The translations under genes and the position numbers were made by a program. A DNA stretch of 64,000 nt from Streptomyces sp. NBC_00523 (lineage in GTDB: Bacteria; Actinomycetota; Actinomycetes; Streptomycetales; Streptomycetaceae): contig NZ_CP107836.1 of NCBI RefSeq assembly GCF_036346615.1, forward strand, positions 62,001 through 126,000, in the 5' to 3' direction. Below the pieces are notes generated by a model, which was not told where the DNA came from, did no database searches, and was given only the letters and a program-made list of their open reading frames with translations. Shown here piece after piece: positions 1 through 7,715 of this stretch (position 1 is the first letter of the stretch; each line of letters opens with the position of its first letter).

Positions 1-400
1 TCAGCAGAGCCAGCCGTAGGCCCGCTCCACCGCCCATCGTTCGGTATCGGGGGAAAGCCCCTGGTCTCGGGCTTGCGAGCGGTACTCTCCATGTCGACGC
101 CGAGGGTCGCGGCTTGCTCGACGAGGTGATGGCGGCAGTCGCCGTCGACCCAGATCTTGCCGATGCCCGGGTGTTCGGCGGCGACCTGGTCCAGAAGGTG
201 GGCGCCGGCGATGGAGTCCCGCACGCCGGCCGCGGTCACCAGCACGGCAAGGAGGAATCCGAGCGTCTCGGTGACGATGCTCCGCTTCCTGCCGACGTTC
301 TTCTTGCCGGCGTCGATGGCCTGGCTCGAGGCCGGAATGCTGTTGGAGGTCTTCACGCTCTGGGCCTCGATCAGACATGCCGATGGTTCACCGTTCCTGC
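1..400 (-). pseudogene. IS5-type DDE transposase remnant
   Basis: Read on the minus strand from about 400 down to 110, one frame gives a recognisable IS5-family core: a segment with CLIEAQSVKTS, then AGKKNVGRKRSIVTET, then GKIWVDGDCRHHLVE, which carries a DDE-type Asp. The end of the family, WAVERAYGWL at about positions 1-40, is in a different frame, so a frameshift lies roughly between 60 and 110. An in-frame TGA at 1-3 closes the second frame. There is no intact N-terminus and I could not find terminal inverted repeats. It is a dead insertion-sequence fragment cut by the window edge and marks this end as a mobile or degraded region. Confidence 0.7.
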
Positions 401-886
401 TCTCCTTTCTCCCGGCGAGATCGTCTCTTCCCCTGCGGGGAAGAGGTGTCGCCAGAAGGAAAGACTGGCCCAAGGCCCCTGGTCTGCAGTGCATGAGTTC
501 GACTCCTTGCAAGTCCACCCTTCGGGCAACCGCTTGAGCAACCAGCCGCCGTGCAACGATGCCGACGCGCGAGCGGTCCGCACGGACGCTTCAGCAATGC
601 GGCCTGCTCTGTCTCGGCCAGCCGCAACGGGCTGATATTCAGCAACCTCGCCGCTCGCGGGGCAGTCACGCTCGTCGACCAAGTCGATCACAACCGGATG
701 ACCACAACTGGCTGCTGGGCGCGAGCTTCGTGGTGGACGTGCGGCGCGTTCGGCCGACGGCTTCCGACAGGGGCTGCGGTTCAACTTCTCGTGCTGGCGG
801 CCGTGTGGGCCGCGCGACCACTGGGATGTCTCACCCTCGATGAGACGGGCCCCGAGGTGTGGTGTCCTGACCTCACCCGTCGGCGG
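401..886. other. Gene-free stretch with one stem-loop
   Basis: No convincing coding sequence was found in about 490 bases: the open frames here have atypical composition and no recognisable motif. One perfect stem-loop lies at 425-445 (CTCTTCCCC, 3-nt loop, GGGGAAGAG). It could be a terminator or a remnant of the mobile element to the left. Confidence 0.5.
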
Positions 887-1471
887 TCAGTGGGCGGTGT
901 CGGGAGCAGCGGTGTGCTGCTCGAGGCCGCCGAGGATGAGCGCGAGGCCCGCCTCGAAGGCGGCCTCGTGATCGAGTGCGGGAACATCGTCCGGCAGGTT
1001 CTCCGGGGCCGGCGCGTCGGCGTCGGCCTGCTCCTCCAGGACACATCCGACGGTGAAGCGGCCGGCGGCCAGCATCGCCATCTGTGCGTGCCGCTCGGGT
1101 ACGCCGGAGGCCATCAGGAAGGTCATCTTCCGACGGATCCGGTCCAGATCGCCGGTCGGCCTGCTGCCGGCGTGCAGGCGGGCGCCGTCGCGGCGCAGCA
1201 GCAGGGTGCGGCGGAAGCTGCGCGAGTTGTCCAGGAACCAGCTGCGCCAGTCGTCCCCGAGCTCTGGCAGGGCGGCGTGGGCGTGCGGGGCCATGGCCAC
1301 CTCCGCCATTGCGGCCAGCAGGTCCTTCTTGGTCTTGAAGTGGTAGTAGAGCGAAGGCTGCTCCACACCCAGGCGTTTGGCCAGTCGCCGAGTACTGACG
1401 TTTTCCAGGCCCACGTCGTCCAGCAGGTCCAGCGCCTCAGCGACGGCGGTCTCACGGTTCATCTTCGTCAC
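887..1471 (-). CDS. TetR-class (tetracycline repressor-like) regulator
   Basis: 194 aa with an N-terminal helix-turn-helix (about residues 25-48, LGVEQPSLYYH) and a C-terminal domain that aligns with Tn10 TetR almost without gaps. At TetR numbering it keeps N82, F86, H100, R104, P105 and E147 (LHAGSRP and GCVLEEQ), so the Mg-chelate side of the tetracycline pocket is present. H64 is Ala (flanked by His63 and His65) and Q116 is Met, so ring-A recognition may differ. The GTG start gives the same N-terminal length as TetR; ATG at 1462 is the alternative. It is divergent from a flavin monooxygenase, with two tetO-like palindromes between. It probably represses both genes until a tetracycline-like ligand binds. 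Confidence 0.88.
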   Translation of the reverse strand: MTKMNRETAVAEALDLLDDVGLENVSTRRLAKRLGVEQPSLYYHFKTKKDLLAAMAEVAMAPHAHAALPELGDDWRSWFLDNSRSFRRTLLLRRDGARLHAGSRPTGDLDRIRRKMTFLMASGVPERHAQMAMLAAGRFTVGCVLEEQADADAPAPENLPDDVPALDHEAAFEAGLALILGGLEQHTAAPDTAH

Positions 1472-1472
1472 G

Positions 1473-1501
1473 TTGACAATCTATCGGTGATAGAAGAATC
1501 T
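1473..1501 (+). promoter_or_regulatory. Candidate promoter of the monooxygenase gene
   Basis: A perfect -35 box TTGACA (1473-1478) is followed after 17 nt by a weak -10 (GAATCT, 1496-1501). The first tetO-like palindrome fills the spacer, the classical arrangement for steric repression. The -10 assignment is tentative. Confidence 0.5.
1480..1494. promoter_or_regulatory. tetO-like operator 1
   Basis: TCTATCGGTGATAGA is a perfect palindrome (TCTATC-3 nt-GATAGA) and closely resembles the tetO core TCTATCATTGATAGA. It lies 8 bp before the repressor start and inside the spacer of the candidate monooxygenase promoter. Confidence 0.8.
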
Positions 1502-1513
1502 GGAAAGCCAGAA

Positions 1514-1528
1514 CCGATCACTGATAGA
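1514..1528. promoter_or_regulatory. tetO-like operator 2
   Basis: CCGATCACTGATAGA has an intact right arm (GATAGA) and two mismatches in the left arm. Its centre is 34 bp from operator 1, and it ends 16 bp before the monooxygenase ATG. Two such operators between divergent genes is the arrangement known for tetR/tetA. Confidence 0.7.
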
Positions 1529-1544
1529 TTTTGGAGTGTGGATC

Positions 1545-2792
1545 ATGACGAACAAGATCGCGAAGCGTTCCCTGCGGATCCTGGTGGCCGGCGGCGGCGT
1601 TGCGGGGCAGGCGCTGGCCTTCTGGCTCACGCGCGATGGGCACACGGTGACGGTCGTCGAGCGGTCCCCAGCGCTACGCGCCTCGGGGGCGCAGGTGGAT
1701 CTGCGAGGGCAGGGCATCGAGGCGGTGGAGCGCATGGGGCTGCTTCGGGAGGTGCGCAGTCGGCTGGTGGACGAGGCGGGCGTGGCGTTCGTCGATTCCT
1801 GCGGGAAACCGAGAGCAACGATCATGGCCAACACCTCCGGCAAGGGCCGCCAGACCCTGACATCGGAATACGAGATCATGCGCGGTGACCTGGTGCGCAT
1901 CCTGCACGAGGCGACGAAGGACGACGCCGAGCACGTCTTCGGAATGAGCGTTGACGGATTTGACCAGCACTCCGACCGCGTCACCGCGCACTTCTCTGAC
2001 GGGACCTCGGGCGAGTACGACCTGCTGATCGGCGCGGACGGGCAGGGCTCGCGTACCCGCGGGGCGCTGCTGCCGCCGGGCTACGATCCGTACTGGCGTG
2101 TGGGTACCCACATGGCGTACTGGTTCGTGCCGCGGATTGCCTCCGACACCAACCTTCGCGACACCTACATGGTCCCGGGCGGGCGGCAGATCATGCGGCG
2201 CAGCCACAACGCGACCGAGACCCAGGTGTACTTCGTGATGCGCGAGAAGTCGGCGGAAGCGACCGCGATCCATCGCGCTCCCGTCGAGCAGCAGCAGGCG
2301 TTCTGGGCCGAGCGGTTCAAGGACGCCGGCTGGCAGACCGAGCGGTTCGTCACGGGGATGAAGGACAGCCCGTTCTTCTACTCCCAGGAGATCGCACAGG
2401 TCCGCATCGACAGCTGGTCCAAGGGGCGGGTGGTCCTGGCAGGGGACGCCGCGCACTGCGCCTCCCCTTACAGCGGCATGGGTATCTCCGGCGGCCTGGT
2501 CGGCGCCTACGTCCTGGCCGGGGAGGTCAACCGGAACCCGGCCGACCTGCCGGCCGCGCTGGCGAACTACGAACAGGTCCTGCGGCCCTTCGTCGACGAG
2601 ATCCAGGGAGAGGTCAACCCCCGCATCCTGCGCGTGGGCATGCCCCTCAGCAAGCACGCCATCAGCGCGTTCCAGAGCGTCACCGCGCTGGCCTGCTTCC
2701 TCCACATCCCCGACGTGGTCGCCCGCATGTCGAGGAAGGACCGCGGCGGCGACTGGCAGCTCCCGGCCTTCGCCAACGCGTACGCCGCCTGA
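1545..2792 (+). CDS. TetX-like FAD-dependent monooxygenase
   Basis: 415 aa group A flavin monooxygenase: N-terminal dinucleotide fold GGGVAGQALA followed by VVERS (about residues 10-37), a DLLIGADGQGSRTR motif (about 165-180), and the FAD ribityl motif VVLAGDAAHCASPYSGMG (about 295-312). I chose ATG 1545 because GGAG (1533-1536) sits 8 nt upstream; GTG 1536 overlaps that ribosome binding site. Members of this family hydroxylate aromatic or polyketide substrates, and TetX and mycobacterial TetX homologues inactivate tetracyclines. The divergent TetR-class repressor with tetO-like sites makes tetracycline inactivation the best guess. Antibiotic tailoring by an OtcC-like hydroxylase cannot be excluded, although no polyketide genes are in view. 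Confidence 0.82.
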   Translation: MTNKIAKRSLRILVAGGGVAGQALAFWLTRDGHTVTVVERSPALRASGAQVDLRGQGIEAVERMGLLREVRSRLVDEAGVAFVDSCGKPRATIMANTSGKGRQTLTSEYEIMRGDLVRILHEATKDDAEHVFGMSVDGFDQHSDRVTAHFSDGTSGEYDLLIGADGQGSRTRGALLPPGYDPYWRVGTHMAYWFVPRIASDTNLRDTYMVPGGRQIMRRSHNATETQVYFVMREKSAEATAIHRAPVEQQQAFWAERFKDAGWQTERFVTGMKDSPFFYSQEIAQVRIDSWSKGRVVLAGDAAHCASPYSGMGISGGLVGAYVLAGEVNRNPADLPAALANYEQVLRPFVDEIQGEVNPRILRVGMPLSKHAISAFQSVTALACFLHIPDVVARMSRKDRGGDWQLPAFANAYAA

Positions 2793-2889
2793 GCGACGGG
2801 CCTAATCCACCCTTCGATCCTGAGCCAGCCTGCGAGACCAGAGCCGCACCTCTGTCCGCTGGCGGTTGCCAACGTATCGCAGCGCCGTG

Positions 2890-3065
2890 TCAGCAGGTGG
2901 TGACAGCCAAGCTGACGACGTAGTGCTCCTCGACCATCCGGTTCGGGAAGACCTCAGCCAGGAGGTCGCGCTCCTTGCCGCCTTCGCCCAGGCCGTGGTC
3001 GACGCCGACCACCTCTGAGCCGGCGGCGCGGGCCAACCGCCGACGCCGGGGCCTCGCGCCGTCGT
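2890..3065 (-). pseudogene. Possible C-terminal gene remnant
   Basis: On the minus strand a frame with good actinobacterial codon usage runs about 55 codons to a TGA at 2890 and contains EVVGVDHGLGEGGKERDLL and MVEEHYVVSL. It has no start codon or ribosome binding site and ends at a stop upstream. It looks like the tail of a decayed gene; I do not recognise the family. Confidence 0.3.
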
Positions 3066-3117
3066 CGGGTGGCCGTTCCCACTACCGTACGAACCGGTGA
3101 GAACGAGCGGTCCCCGG

Positions 3118-3954
3118 TCAGTCCTTCAACCGGTGCGGATGAGCCGGGTAGACGCCCAGGACACGCACCTCGGAGGAGAAGAACCGCAGTTCCTCCAGGG
3201 CGAGGGCGACCCGCTGCTCGTCGGGGTGGCCCTCGGCCTCGACGTAGAAGCGGCTCGCGTTGAGCCCCGCGCCGATCTGATAGCTCTCGATCTTGGTGAG
3301 GTTCACCCCACCGGTGGCGAAGCCGCCGAGTGCCTTGTAAAGCGCGCTCGGGATGTTGCGCACGCTGAAGAAGAGGCTCGTCATGGTCGGCTGTCCCGGG
3401 TCCGGGGCGGGAGCGGGCCTGCGGGAGAGGACCACGAATCGCGTGGTGTTCTCCGGGTCGTCCTCGACGCCGGCGCGCAGGACGTCGAGGCCGTGCAGCC
3501 CGGCCGCGGCAGGCGGTGCGAGGGCCGCGTGCCGCGGGTCGCCCAGTTCGGCCACCTCACGCGCCGCTCCGGCGGTGTCGTCGCAGACCAGGGTCCGCCA
3601 GTCGCCCTCCCGCAGGAGCTTGCGGCACTGCCCCAGGGCGTGCACGTGGCTGCGGACGCACTCGACCCTGTCCAGGGTGGCGCCGGGGACACCCATCAGG
3701 TCGAAACGGATGGCGAGGAAGTACTCGCCGACGATGAACAGCCCGGACTCCGGCAGCAGGTGGTGCACGTCGGCCACGCGTCCGGCCGCGGAGTTGTCCA
3801 CCGGGATCACGGCAAGGTCGGCGTCGCCGAGGGCCACGGCGTCCAGGGCCTGCTCGAAGCCGGTGCACGGGTGTCCCGAGGCGTCCGGGTACAGGGCGCG
3901 TGCGGCGGTCGCCGAGTTGGAGCCGGGTTCACCCTGATATGCGACGGTCGTCAC
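3118..3954 (-). CDS. pheA: Prephenate dehydratase
   Basis: 278 aa. The N-terminal catalytic domain (YQGEPGSNS at residues 5-13; AVIPVDNS around 47) ends in the conserved ENTTRF loop, whose Thr/Arg/Phe are the hallmark of this enzyme. The C-terminal ACT domain follows (SLFFSVRNIPSALYKAL, then the ESY segment) and normally gives phenylalanine feedback control. It converts prephenate to phenylpyruvate in L-Phe synthesis in the cytosol. Start GTG 3954 has AGGAAGG 9 nt upstream. It stands alone between unrelated genes, with no chorismate mutase or prephenate dehydrogenase nearby, so it is probably the housekeeping copy and not part of the NRPS pathway. Confidence 0.95.
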   Translation of the reverse strand: MTTVAYQGEPGSNSATAARALYPDASGHPCTGFEQALDAVALGDADLAVIPVDNSAAGRVADVHHLLPESGLFIVGEYFLAIRFDLMGVPGATLDRVECVRSHVHALGQCRKLLREGDWRTLVCDDTAGAAREVAELGDPRHAALAPPAAAGLHGLDVLRAGVEDDPENTTRFVVLSRRPAPAPDPGQPTMTSLFFSVRNIPSALYKALGGFATGGVNLTKIESYQIGAGLNASRFYVEAEGHPDEQRVALALEELRFFSSEVRVLGVYPAHPHRLKD

Positions 3955-4430
3955 CGCGTTCAGCCTTCCTGAGGGACATCCTGTCGTGGGGCGGCGGAAG
4001 CTCTGTTGCGTACCGTGCCCGTTGAAGTATCCGTGAACTCGCCTTCTTCACGCTCACCCGGGGGTGCCTGCGGCACCGCGGCCGTCCGTCGGCCCGTGGG
4101 TCGCCGACGGACCGTGCCGGAGAGCCGCTGGTGAGGGCCGAGGAGAGCATTTCGTATGCGGTGGGCACGCCGTTCACACGTGTGAGGCGTCCGGATGTCG
4201 GCCCTACTTCGTGACGTGGCACCTTGTCGGGATCCGGTCTCATGGTCTGGGTGGGTGTGCGGGACGGTGGCGACGACAACGTATCTGTCACGGCTTTCAC
4301 CGCGCGGCCCGCCGCGGACGACAGTCGAATGACTGAATGTCCGTCTCTCACGGTCGAGCCCCCGCACCACGCCAAGACGGCCAACAGTGGGTACCCCGGA
4401 CGTGGTGCGTGGCGGCCGGCGGGTGCGGTT
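3955..4430. other. Gene-free intergenic region
   Basis: About 480 bases between the starts/ends of two minus-strand genes. The open frames are shadows without motifs or ribosome binding sites. It must hold the pheA promoter and leader; I see no attenuator-type Phe-rich leader peptide. Confidence 0.5.
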
Positions 4431-5288
4431 CTACTTGCCGCTGTAGACGGGGAAGGCGGCGTGCTCGCCGTAGTCGCGCTCGTCGAGGGTGCGCAGGGTG
4501 GCCATGTCGTCCTCGGAGATTTCGAAATCGACGTCGGCGTTGGAGCGCATGTGCTCGGGGTTCGCGGTCTTCGGCAGCGGCTGGGTGCCCAGTTGCAGGG
4601 TGTAGCGGATGCAGAGCTGCGGGACGCTCACCTGGTAATTCTCGGCGATCGTCTTGATCCGGCGGCTGTCGAGGAGCGTGCCGTGGGCGATCGGCGAGTA
4701 CGCCTGTACGAGGATGTTGCGCTCCTCGCAGAAGGCCAGCAGCTCGTCCGGGGTGTTCCCGGCGTGCAGGAGCACCTGGTCCACCTGCGGTGCCACCGTT
4801 CCGTGGGCGAGGATGTTCTCCAGGTCGGACGGGAGGAAGTTCGACACTCCGATGGCGCGGACCTTCCCTGCCTTGTGGGCGTCCTCCAGTGCGCGCCATG
4901 CCTGGCGGTTGCCCTCGGCGTAGTCGCCGCCGCGGAAGTCGTCCCACGGCTGAGGGGCGTGGATCAGCATCAGGTCGATGTGGCCGATGTCCAGCTTGGC
5001 CAGCGACTCGTCGATCGCAGCGGCCGCCGTGTCGTGGTCCTTGATCTCGGCGGCCAGCTTTGTCGATACGAACAGGTCCTCGCGCGCCACGCCGGAGGTG
5101 CGGATGCCTTCTCCGACGCCGCGTTCGTTGCCGTACGCCTGTGCGGTGTCGATGTTGCGGTAGCCGATCTCGACTGCGGCGCGGACGGCTGCGGCTGCCT
5201 GGTCGTCGTCGATGAACCACGTGCCCAGGCCGAGCTTGGGGATCTCGACGCCGTTGGAAAGGGTGTAGGTCTCGTTCAGGATGCTCAT
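4431..5288 (-). CDS. Aldo/keto reductase
   Basis: 285 aa NADPH-dependent aldo/keto reductase of the 2,5-diketo-gluconate reductase-like group. It has the opening GVEIPKLGLGTW, the catalytic tetrad Asp/Tyr in NIDTAQAYGNE (about 45-55), Lys in FVSTKL (about 76), His in LMLIHAPQP (about 107), and the cofactor segment IGVSNF. The ATG at 5288 overlaps the stop of the upstream cupin gene in an ATGA, so the two are translated together. Together with the cupin and the divergent XRE regulator it forms a common Streptomyces detoxification or redox set. The substrate is unknown. Confidence 0.92.
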   Translation of the reverse strand: MSILNETYTLSNGVEIPKLGLGTWFIDDDQAAAAVRAAVEIGYRNIDTAQAYGNERGVGEGIRTSGVAREDLFVSTKLAAEIKDHDTAAAAIDESLAKLDIGHIDLMLIHAPQPWDDFRGGDYAEGNRQAWRALEDAHKAGKVRAIGVSNFLPSDLENILAHGTVAPQVDQVLLHAGNTPDELLAFCEERNILVQAYSPIAHGTLLDSRRIKTIAENYQVSVPQLCIRYTLQLGTQPLPKTANPEHMRSNADVDFEISEDDMATLRTLDERDYGEHAAFPVYSGK

Positions 5289-5719
5289 GCGTTCTCTCCG
5301 TTCTTGGGCAGCCGGCCGTACACCTCGTCGGTGACCGGCTCCAGCCATTCGTTGCCGACGTCGTCTCCCGGCGTGATGAGGGCGAGGTGGGAGAACCACG
5401 CGTCGGCCTTCGCGCCGTGCCAGTGCTTCGTGCCCGCCGGGACGCGGATCACCGTGCCGGGGGTCATGCTGACCGGGTCCTGGCCCTCGGCCTGGTACCA
5501 GCCGCTGCCGGCCGTGCACAGCAGGATCTGGTCACCGCCGCCACCGGTGCCGTGGTGGATGTGCCAGTTGTTGCGGCAGCCCGGCTCGAAGGACACGTTG
5601 CTGACCGGGACGCTCCCGCCGGTCAAAGGGGCGAGGTAGCTCTGCCCGACGAAGTTCTCGGCGTAGGCGTCATTGGTGTCCCCGAGCGGGAAGATCTGCT
5701 CGAAGTCATGGTCGGCCAT
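5285..5719 (-). CDS. Cupin-domain protein
   Basis: 144 aa single-domain cupin. Metal-binding motif 1 is WHIHHGTGGGGDQILLCTAG with the downstream Glu replaced by Asp/Gln-type residues. Motif 2 is PGTVIRVPAGTKHWHGA followed by WFSHLAL. I start at ATG 5719 (MADHDFEQ) because AAGGAG lies 9 nt upstream; ATG 5740 is possible but has no ribosome binding site. Proteins of this type often accompany carboxymuconolactone decarboxylase-like or aldo/keto reductase genes. The reaction is not predictable from sequence. First gene of a two-gene operon with the reductase. Confidence 0.88.
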   Translation of the reverse strand: MADHDFEQIFPLGDTNDAYAENFVGQSYLAPLTGGSVPVSNVSFEPGCRNNWHIHHGTGGGGDQILLCTAGSGWYQAEGQDPVSMTPGTVIRVPAGTKHWHGAKADAWFSHLALITPGDDVGNEWLEPVTDEVYGRLPKNGENA

Positions 5720-5908
5720 GTCGGGTGTCTCCTTGATCATTGTGATTGCCGACGGTCGTGCGCCCCGTCTGCGCTTTGGCTCGCGAGGTCCGCCGGGACC
5801 GGTGAAAGCCGGTGGCCGTCGGTGTCGTCCGAGCGAGGTCTGCCGCCCCGGGAAAGCACCACGTCATCCAGATAACCCGCTCTTCGCGCGGGGAGCGAGA
5901 CACCATCA

Positions 5909-5933
5909 AGGGGTGTACTGCCAGTACATCCCT
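5909..5933. promoter_or_regulatory. 25-bp palindromic operator candidate
   Basis: A nearly perfect inverted repeat (AGGGGTGTACTG, single central C, CAGTACATCCCT, one mismatch) lies between the divergent cupin operon and the XRE-type regulator. Its position and symmetry suggest the regulator's own binding site controlling both directions. Confidence 0.65.
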
Positions 5934-5964
5934 TTGGACGCGGGCGGGACGTACCGTCGGAGGC

Positions 5965-6849
5965 GTGGACAACCGAGAAGAGGTCCGCGAGTTCCTGACC
6001 TCGCGGCGAGCCAAGATCACTCCCGGGCAGGCCGGCCTGCCCGCCGGGAGCCGCCGACGGGTACCGGGCCTGCCTCGCAGCGAGGTCGCCGCGCTCGCCG
6101 ATGTCAGCGTGGAGTACTACGCCAAGCTGGAGCGCGGCAACCTCGCCGGTGTCTCCCCGGCCGTCCTCGAAGCCGTCGCACGCGCCCTCCGTCTCGACGA
6201 CGCCGAGCGGGCCCACCTGCTGAACCTGGCGCAGGCCGCCGACGGCTCCGACGCCCTCACCCGCCCCCGCCGCCGCGCCGCGCCGTGGAAGGCGCACCGC
6301 AGCCTGCAATGGGTCCTGGACGCCATCACCGCCGGCCCGGCCTTCGTCCGCAACGGCCGCATGGACCTGCTGGCCACCAACCAGCTCGCCCGTGCCTTCT
6401 ACGGCGACGTCTACGCCACCGCCGGCAACCAGGCCAACCTGGCCCGGTTCCAGTTCCTCGACCCCGCCTCCCGGCTCTTCTTCCCCGACTGGGATCAGGC
6501 CGCCGACGTCGCCGTGGCCATCCTGCGCACCGAAGCCGGCCGCAACCCCCACGACAAGGACCTCCACGACCTCGTCGGCGAGCTGTCCACCCGCAGCGAC
6601 GAGTTCCGCACCCGCTGGGGCGCCCACAACGTCCGCCACCACGGCACCGGCACCAAACGCTTCCACCATCACACCGTCGGCGACCTCACCCTCGCCTACG
6701 AAGGCCTGGAGATGGCCGCCGCACCCGGTCTCACCCTCACCGTCTACACCGCCGAACCCTGCTCGCCCCACGAAGAGGGACTCCGCCTCCTCGCCTCCTG
6801 GGCCGCCACCCAGAACCTCGGCTCGCCTGCGGAGCGGAGCGCCGACTGA
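5965..6849 (+). CDS. XRE/MLTR-type transcriptional regulator
   Basis: 294 aa. An N-terminal helix-turn-helix (about 25-75: GLPRSEVAALADVSVEYYAK then LERGNLAGVS) is followed by a long C-terminal ligand-binding region of the MmyB/MLTR type (NGRMDLLATNQLARAF, LFFPDW, HHHTVGDLTL, GLTLTVYTAEP). GTG 5965 is the start that puts the family N-terminus in place. The purine-rich GGAGG at 5959-5963 is too close to act normally, so the transcript may be leaderless. It is divergent from the cupin/aldo-keto reductase operon across a 25-bp palindrome, the usual arrangement for this family, and probably represses that operon. Confidence 0.9.
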   Translation: MDNREEVREFLTSRRAKITPGQAGLPAGSRRRVPGLPRSEVAALADVSVEYYAKLERGNLAGVSPAVLEAVARALRLDDAERAHLLNLAQAADGSDALTRPRRRAAPWKAHRSLQWVLDAITAGPAFVRNGRMDLLATNQLARAFYGDVYATAGNQANLARFQFLDPASRLFFPDWDQAADVAVAILRTEAGRNPHDKDLHDLVGELSTRSDEFRTRWGAHNVRHHGTGTKRFHHHTVGDLTLAYEGLEMAAAPGLTLTVYTAEPCSPHEEGLRLLASWAATQNLGSPAERSAD

Positions 6850-6899
6850 CTAGACTGCGACCGCTCCGAAATCTGACGATCTTCTGGAGGGTGTGCAGG

Positions 6900-7628
6900 A
6901 TGAACCGAGGCCTCATGACCGCGCTGGCGGCACTGACGTTGGTCGTGTCCGGGGGCGGCGTCACCGCCTCCGCTTCCGAAGCCCCGCCGCGGACCACGCA
7001 CGGGCCTTGCCAGTACTCCCAGACACCGGACGACCCGGCGGCTCGGCCGGTTCCCCTGCCGCCCGACCCGCGGCACACCCCCAGTCGCGGAACGGTCGAT
7101 ATGGCTGTCCCGACCAGCCAGGGGCCGCTGCCCCTGCGTCTGGACCGGGCGAAGGCGCCTTGCACCGTCCAGAGCTTCGTGCACCTGGCGCGCCACCGGT
7201 TCTACGACCGTACGGTGTGTCATCGGCTGACGGCGTATCCGACGCTGAAGGTCCTGCAGTGCGGCGACCCGACCGGCACCGGCGAGGGTGGACCGGGGTA
7301 CGCGTACAAGGACGAGCTGCCGGTGGACTTGCCGCCGGCGCCGACTGATCCGACCGGCGCCCGTCGCGTCTACGGGCGCGGCTTGCTGGCGATGGCCAAT
7401 GCCGGGCCGAACACGAACGGTTCGCAGTTCTTCGTCGTCTACGGTGACTCCGCACTGCGGCCGGACTACACGGTGTTCGGCACGGTCGGCGCCGCCGGTC
7501 TGAAGACGCTCGACAAGATCGCTGCCGGCGGAATCGAGCCGACCGCGGAGGACCCGGCCCCTGTCGACGGCACGCCCGTGCTGAGGACCGAACTGCGCAG
7601 CGTCCGGGCTTCCTGCCGGCTCTCATGA
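6900..7628 (+). CDS. Secreted cyclophilin-type peptidyl-prolyl isomerase
   Basis: 242 aa. A Sec-type signal peptide (residues 1-26, ending near ASASEA) precedes a cyclophilin domain with FYDRTVCHRL (about 101-110), QCGDPTGTGEGGPGY (about 119), and GLLAMANAGPNTNGSQFFVV (about 161-180). The usual FHRxI arginine is present as CHRL. It catalyses prolyl cis/trans isomerisation, here presumably outside the membrane. A purine-rich GGAGG lies 9 nt before ATG 6900. Four Cys residues in the mature part may form disulfides. It is monocistronic or co-directional with the next reductase after an 87-nt gap. Confidence 0.93.
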   Translation: MNRGLMTALAALTLVVSGGGVTASASEAPPRTTHGPCQYSQTPDDPAARPVPLPPDPRHTPSRGTVDMAVPTSQGPLPLRLDRAKAPCTVQSFVHLARHRFYDRTVCHRLTAYPTLKVLQCGDPTGTGEGGPGYAYKDELPVDLPPAPTDPTGARRVYGRGLLAMANAGPNTNGSQFFVVYGDSALRPDYTVFGTVGAAGLKTLDKIAAGGIEPTAEDPAPVDGTPVLRTELRSVRASCRLS

Positions 7629-7715
7629 ACCTGTCCCGGCCCCCCTTGACTTCGAGAGCACTCCAGGAGGCAGACTCGCCGCCGAAGCTCCAGGCACCCT
7701 TCGAAAGGCACCCGC

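Noticed and set aside
3118..3954. Prephenate dehydratase as a pathway gene of the NRPS cluster
   Set aside because: It is 4.8 kb away, separated by unrelated divergent genes, and none of the pockets reads as Phe.
4224..5639. Plus-strand frame opposite the cupin/aldo-keto reductase genes
   Set aside because: Antisense to two motif-complete genes that are coupled by an ATGA overlap.
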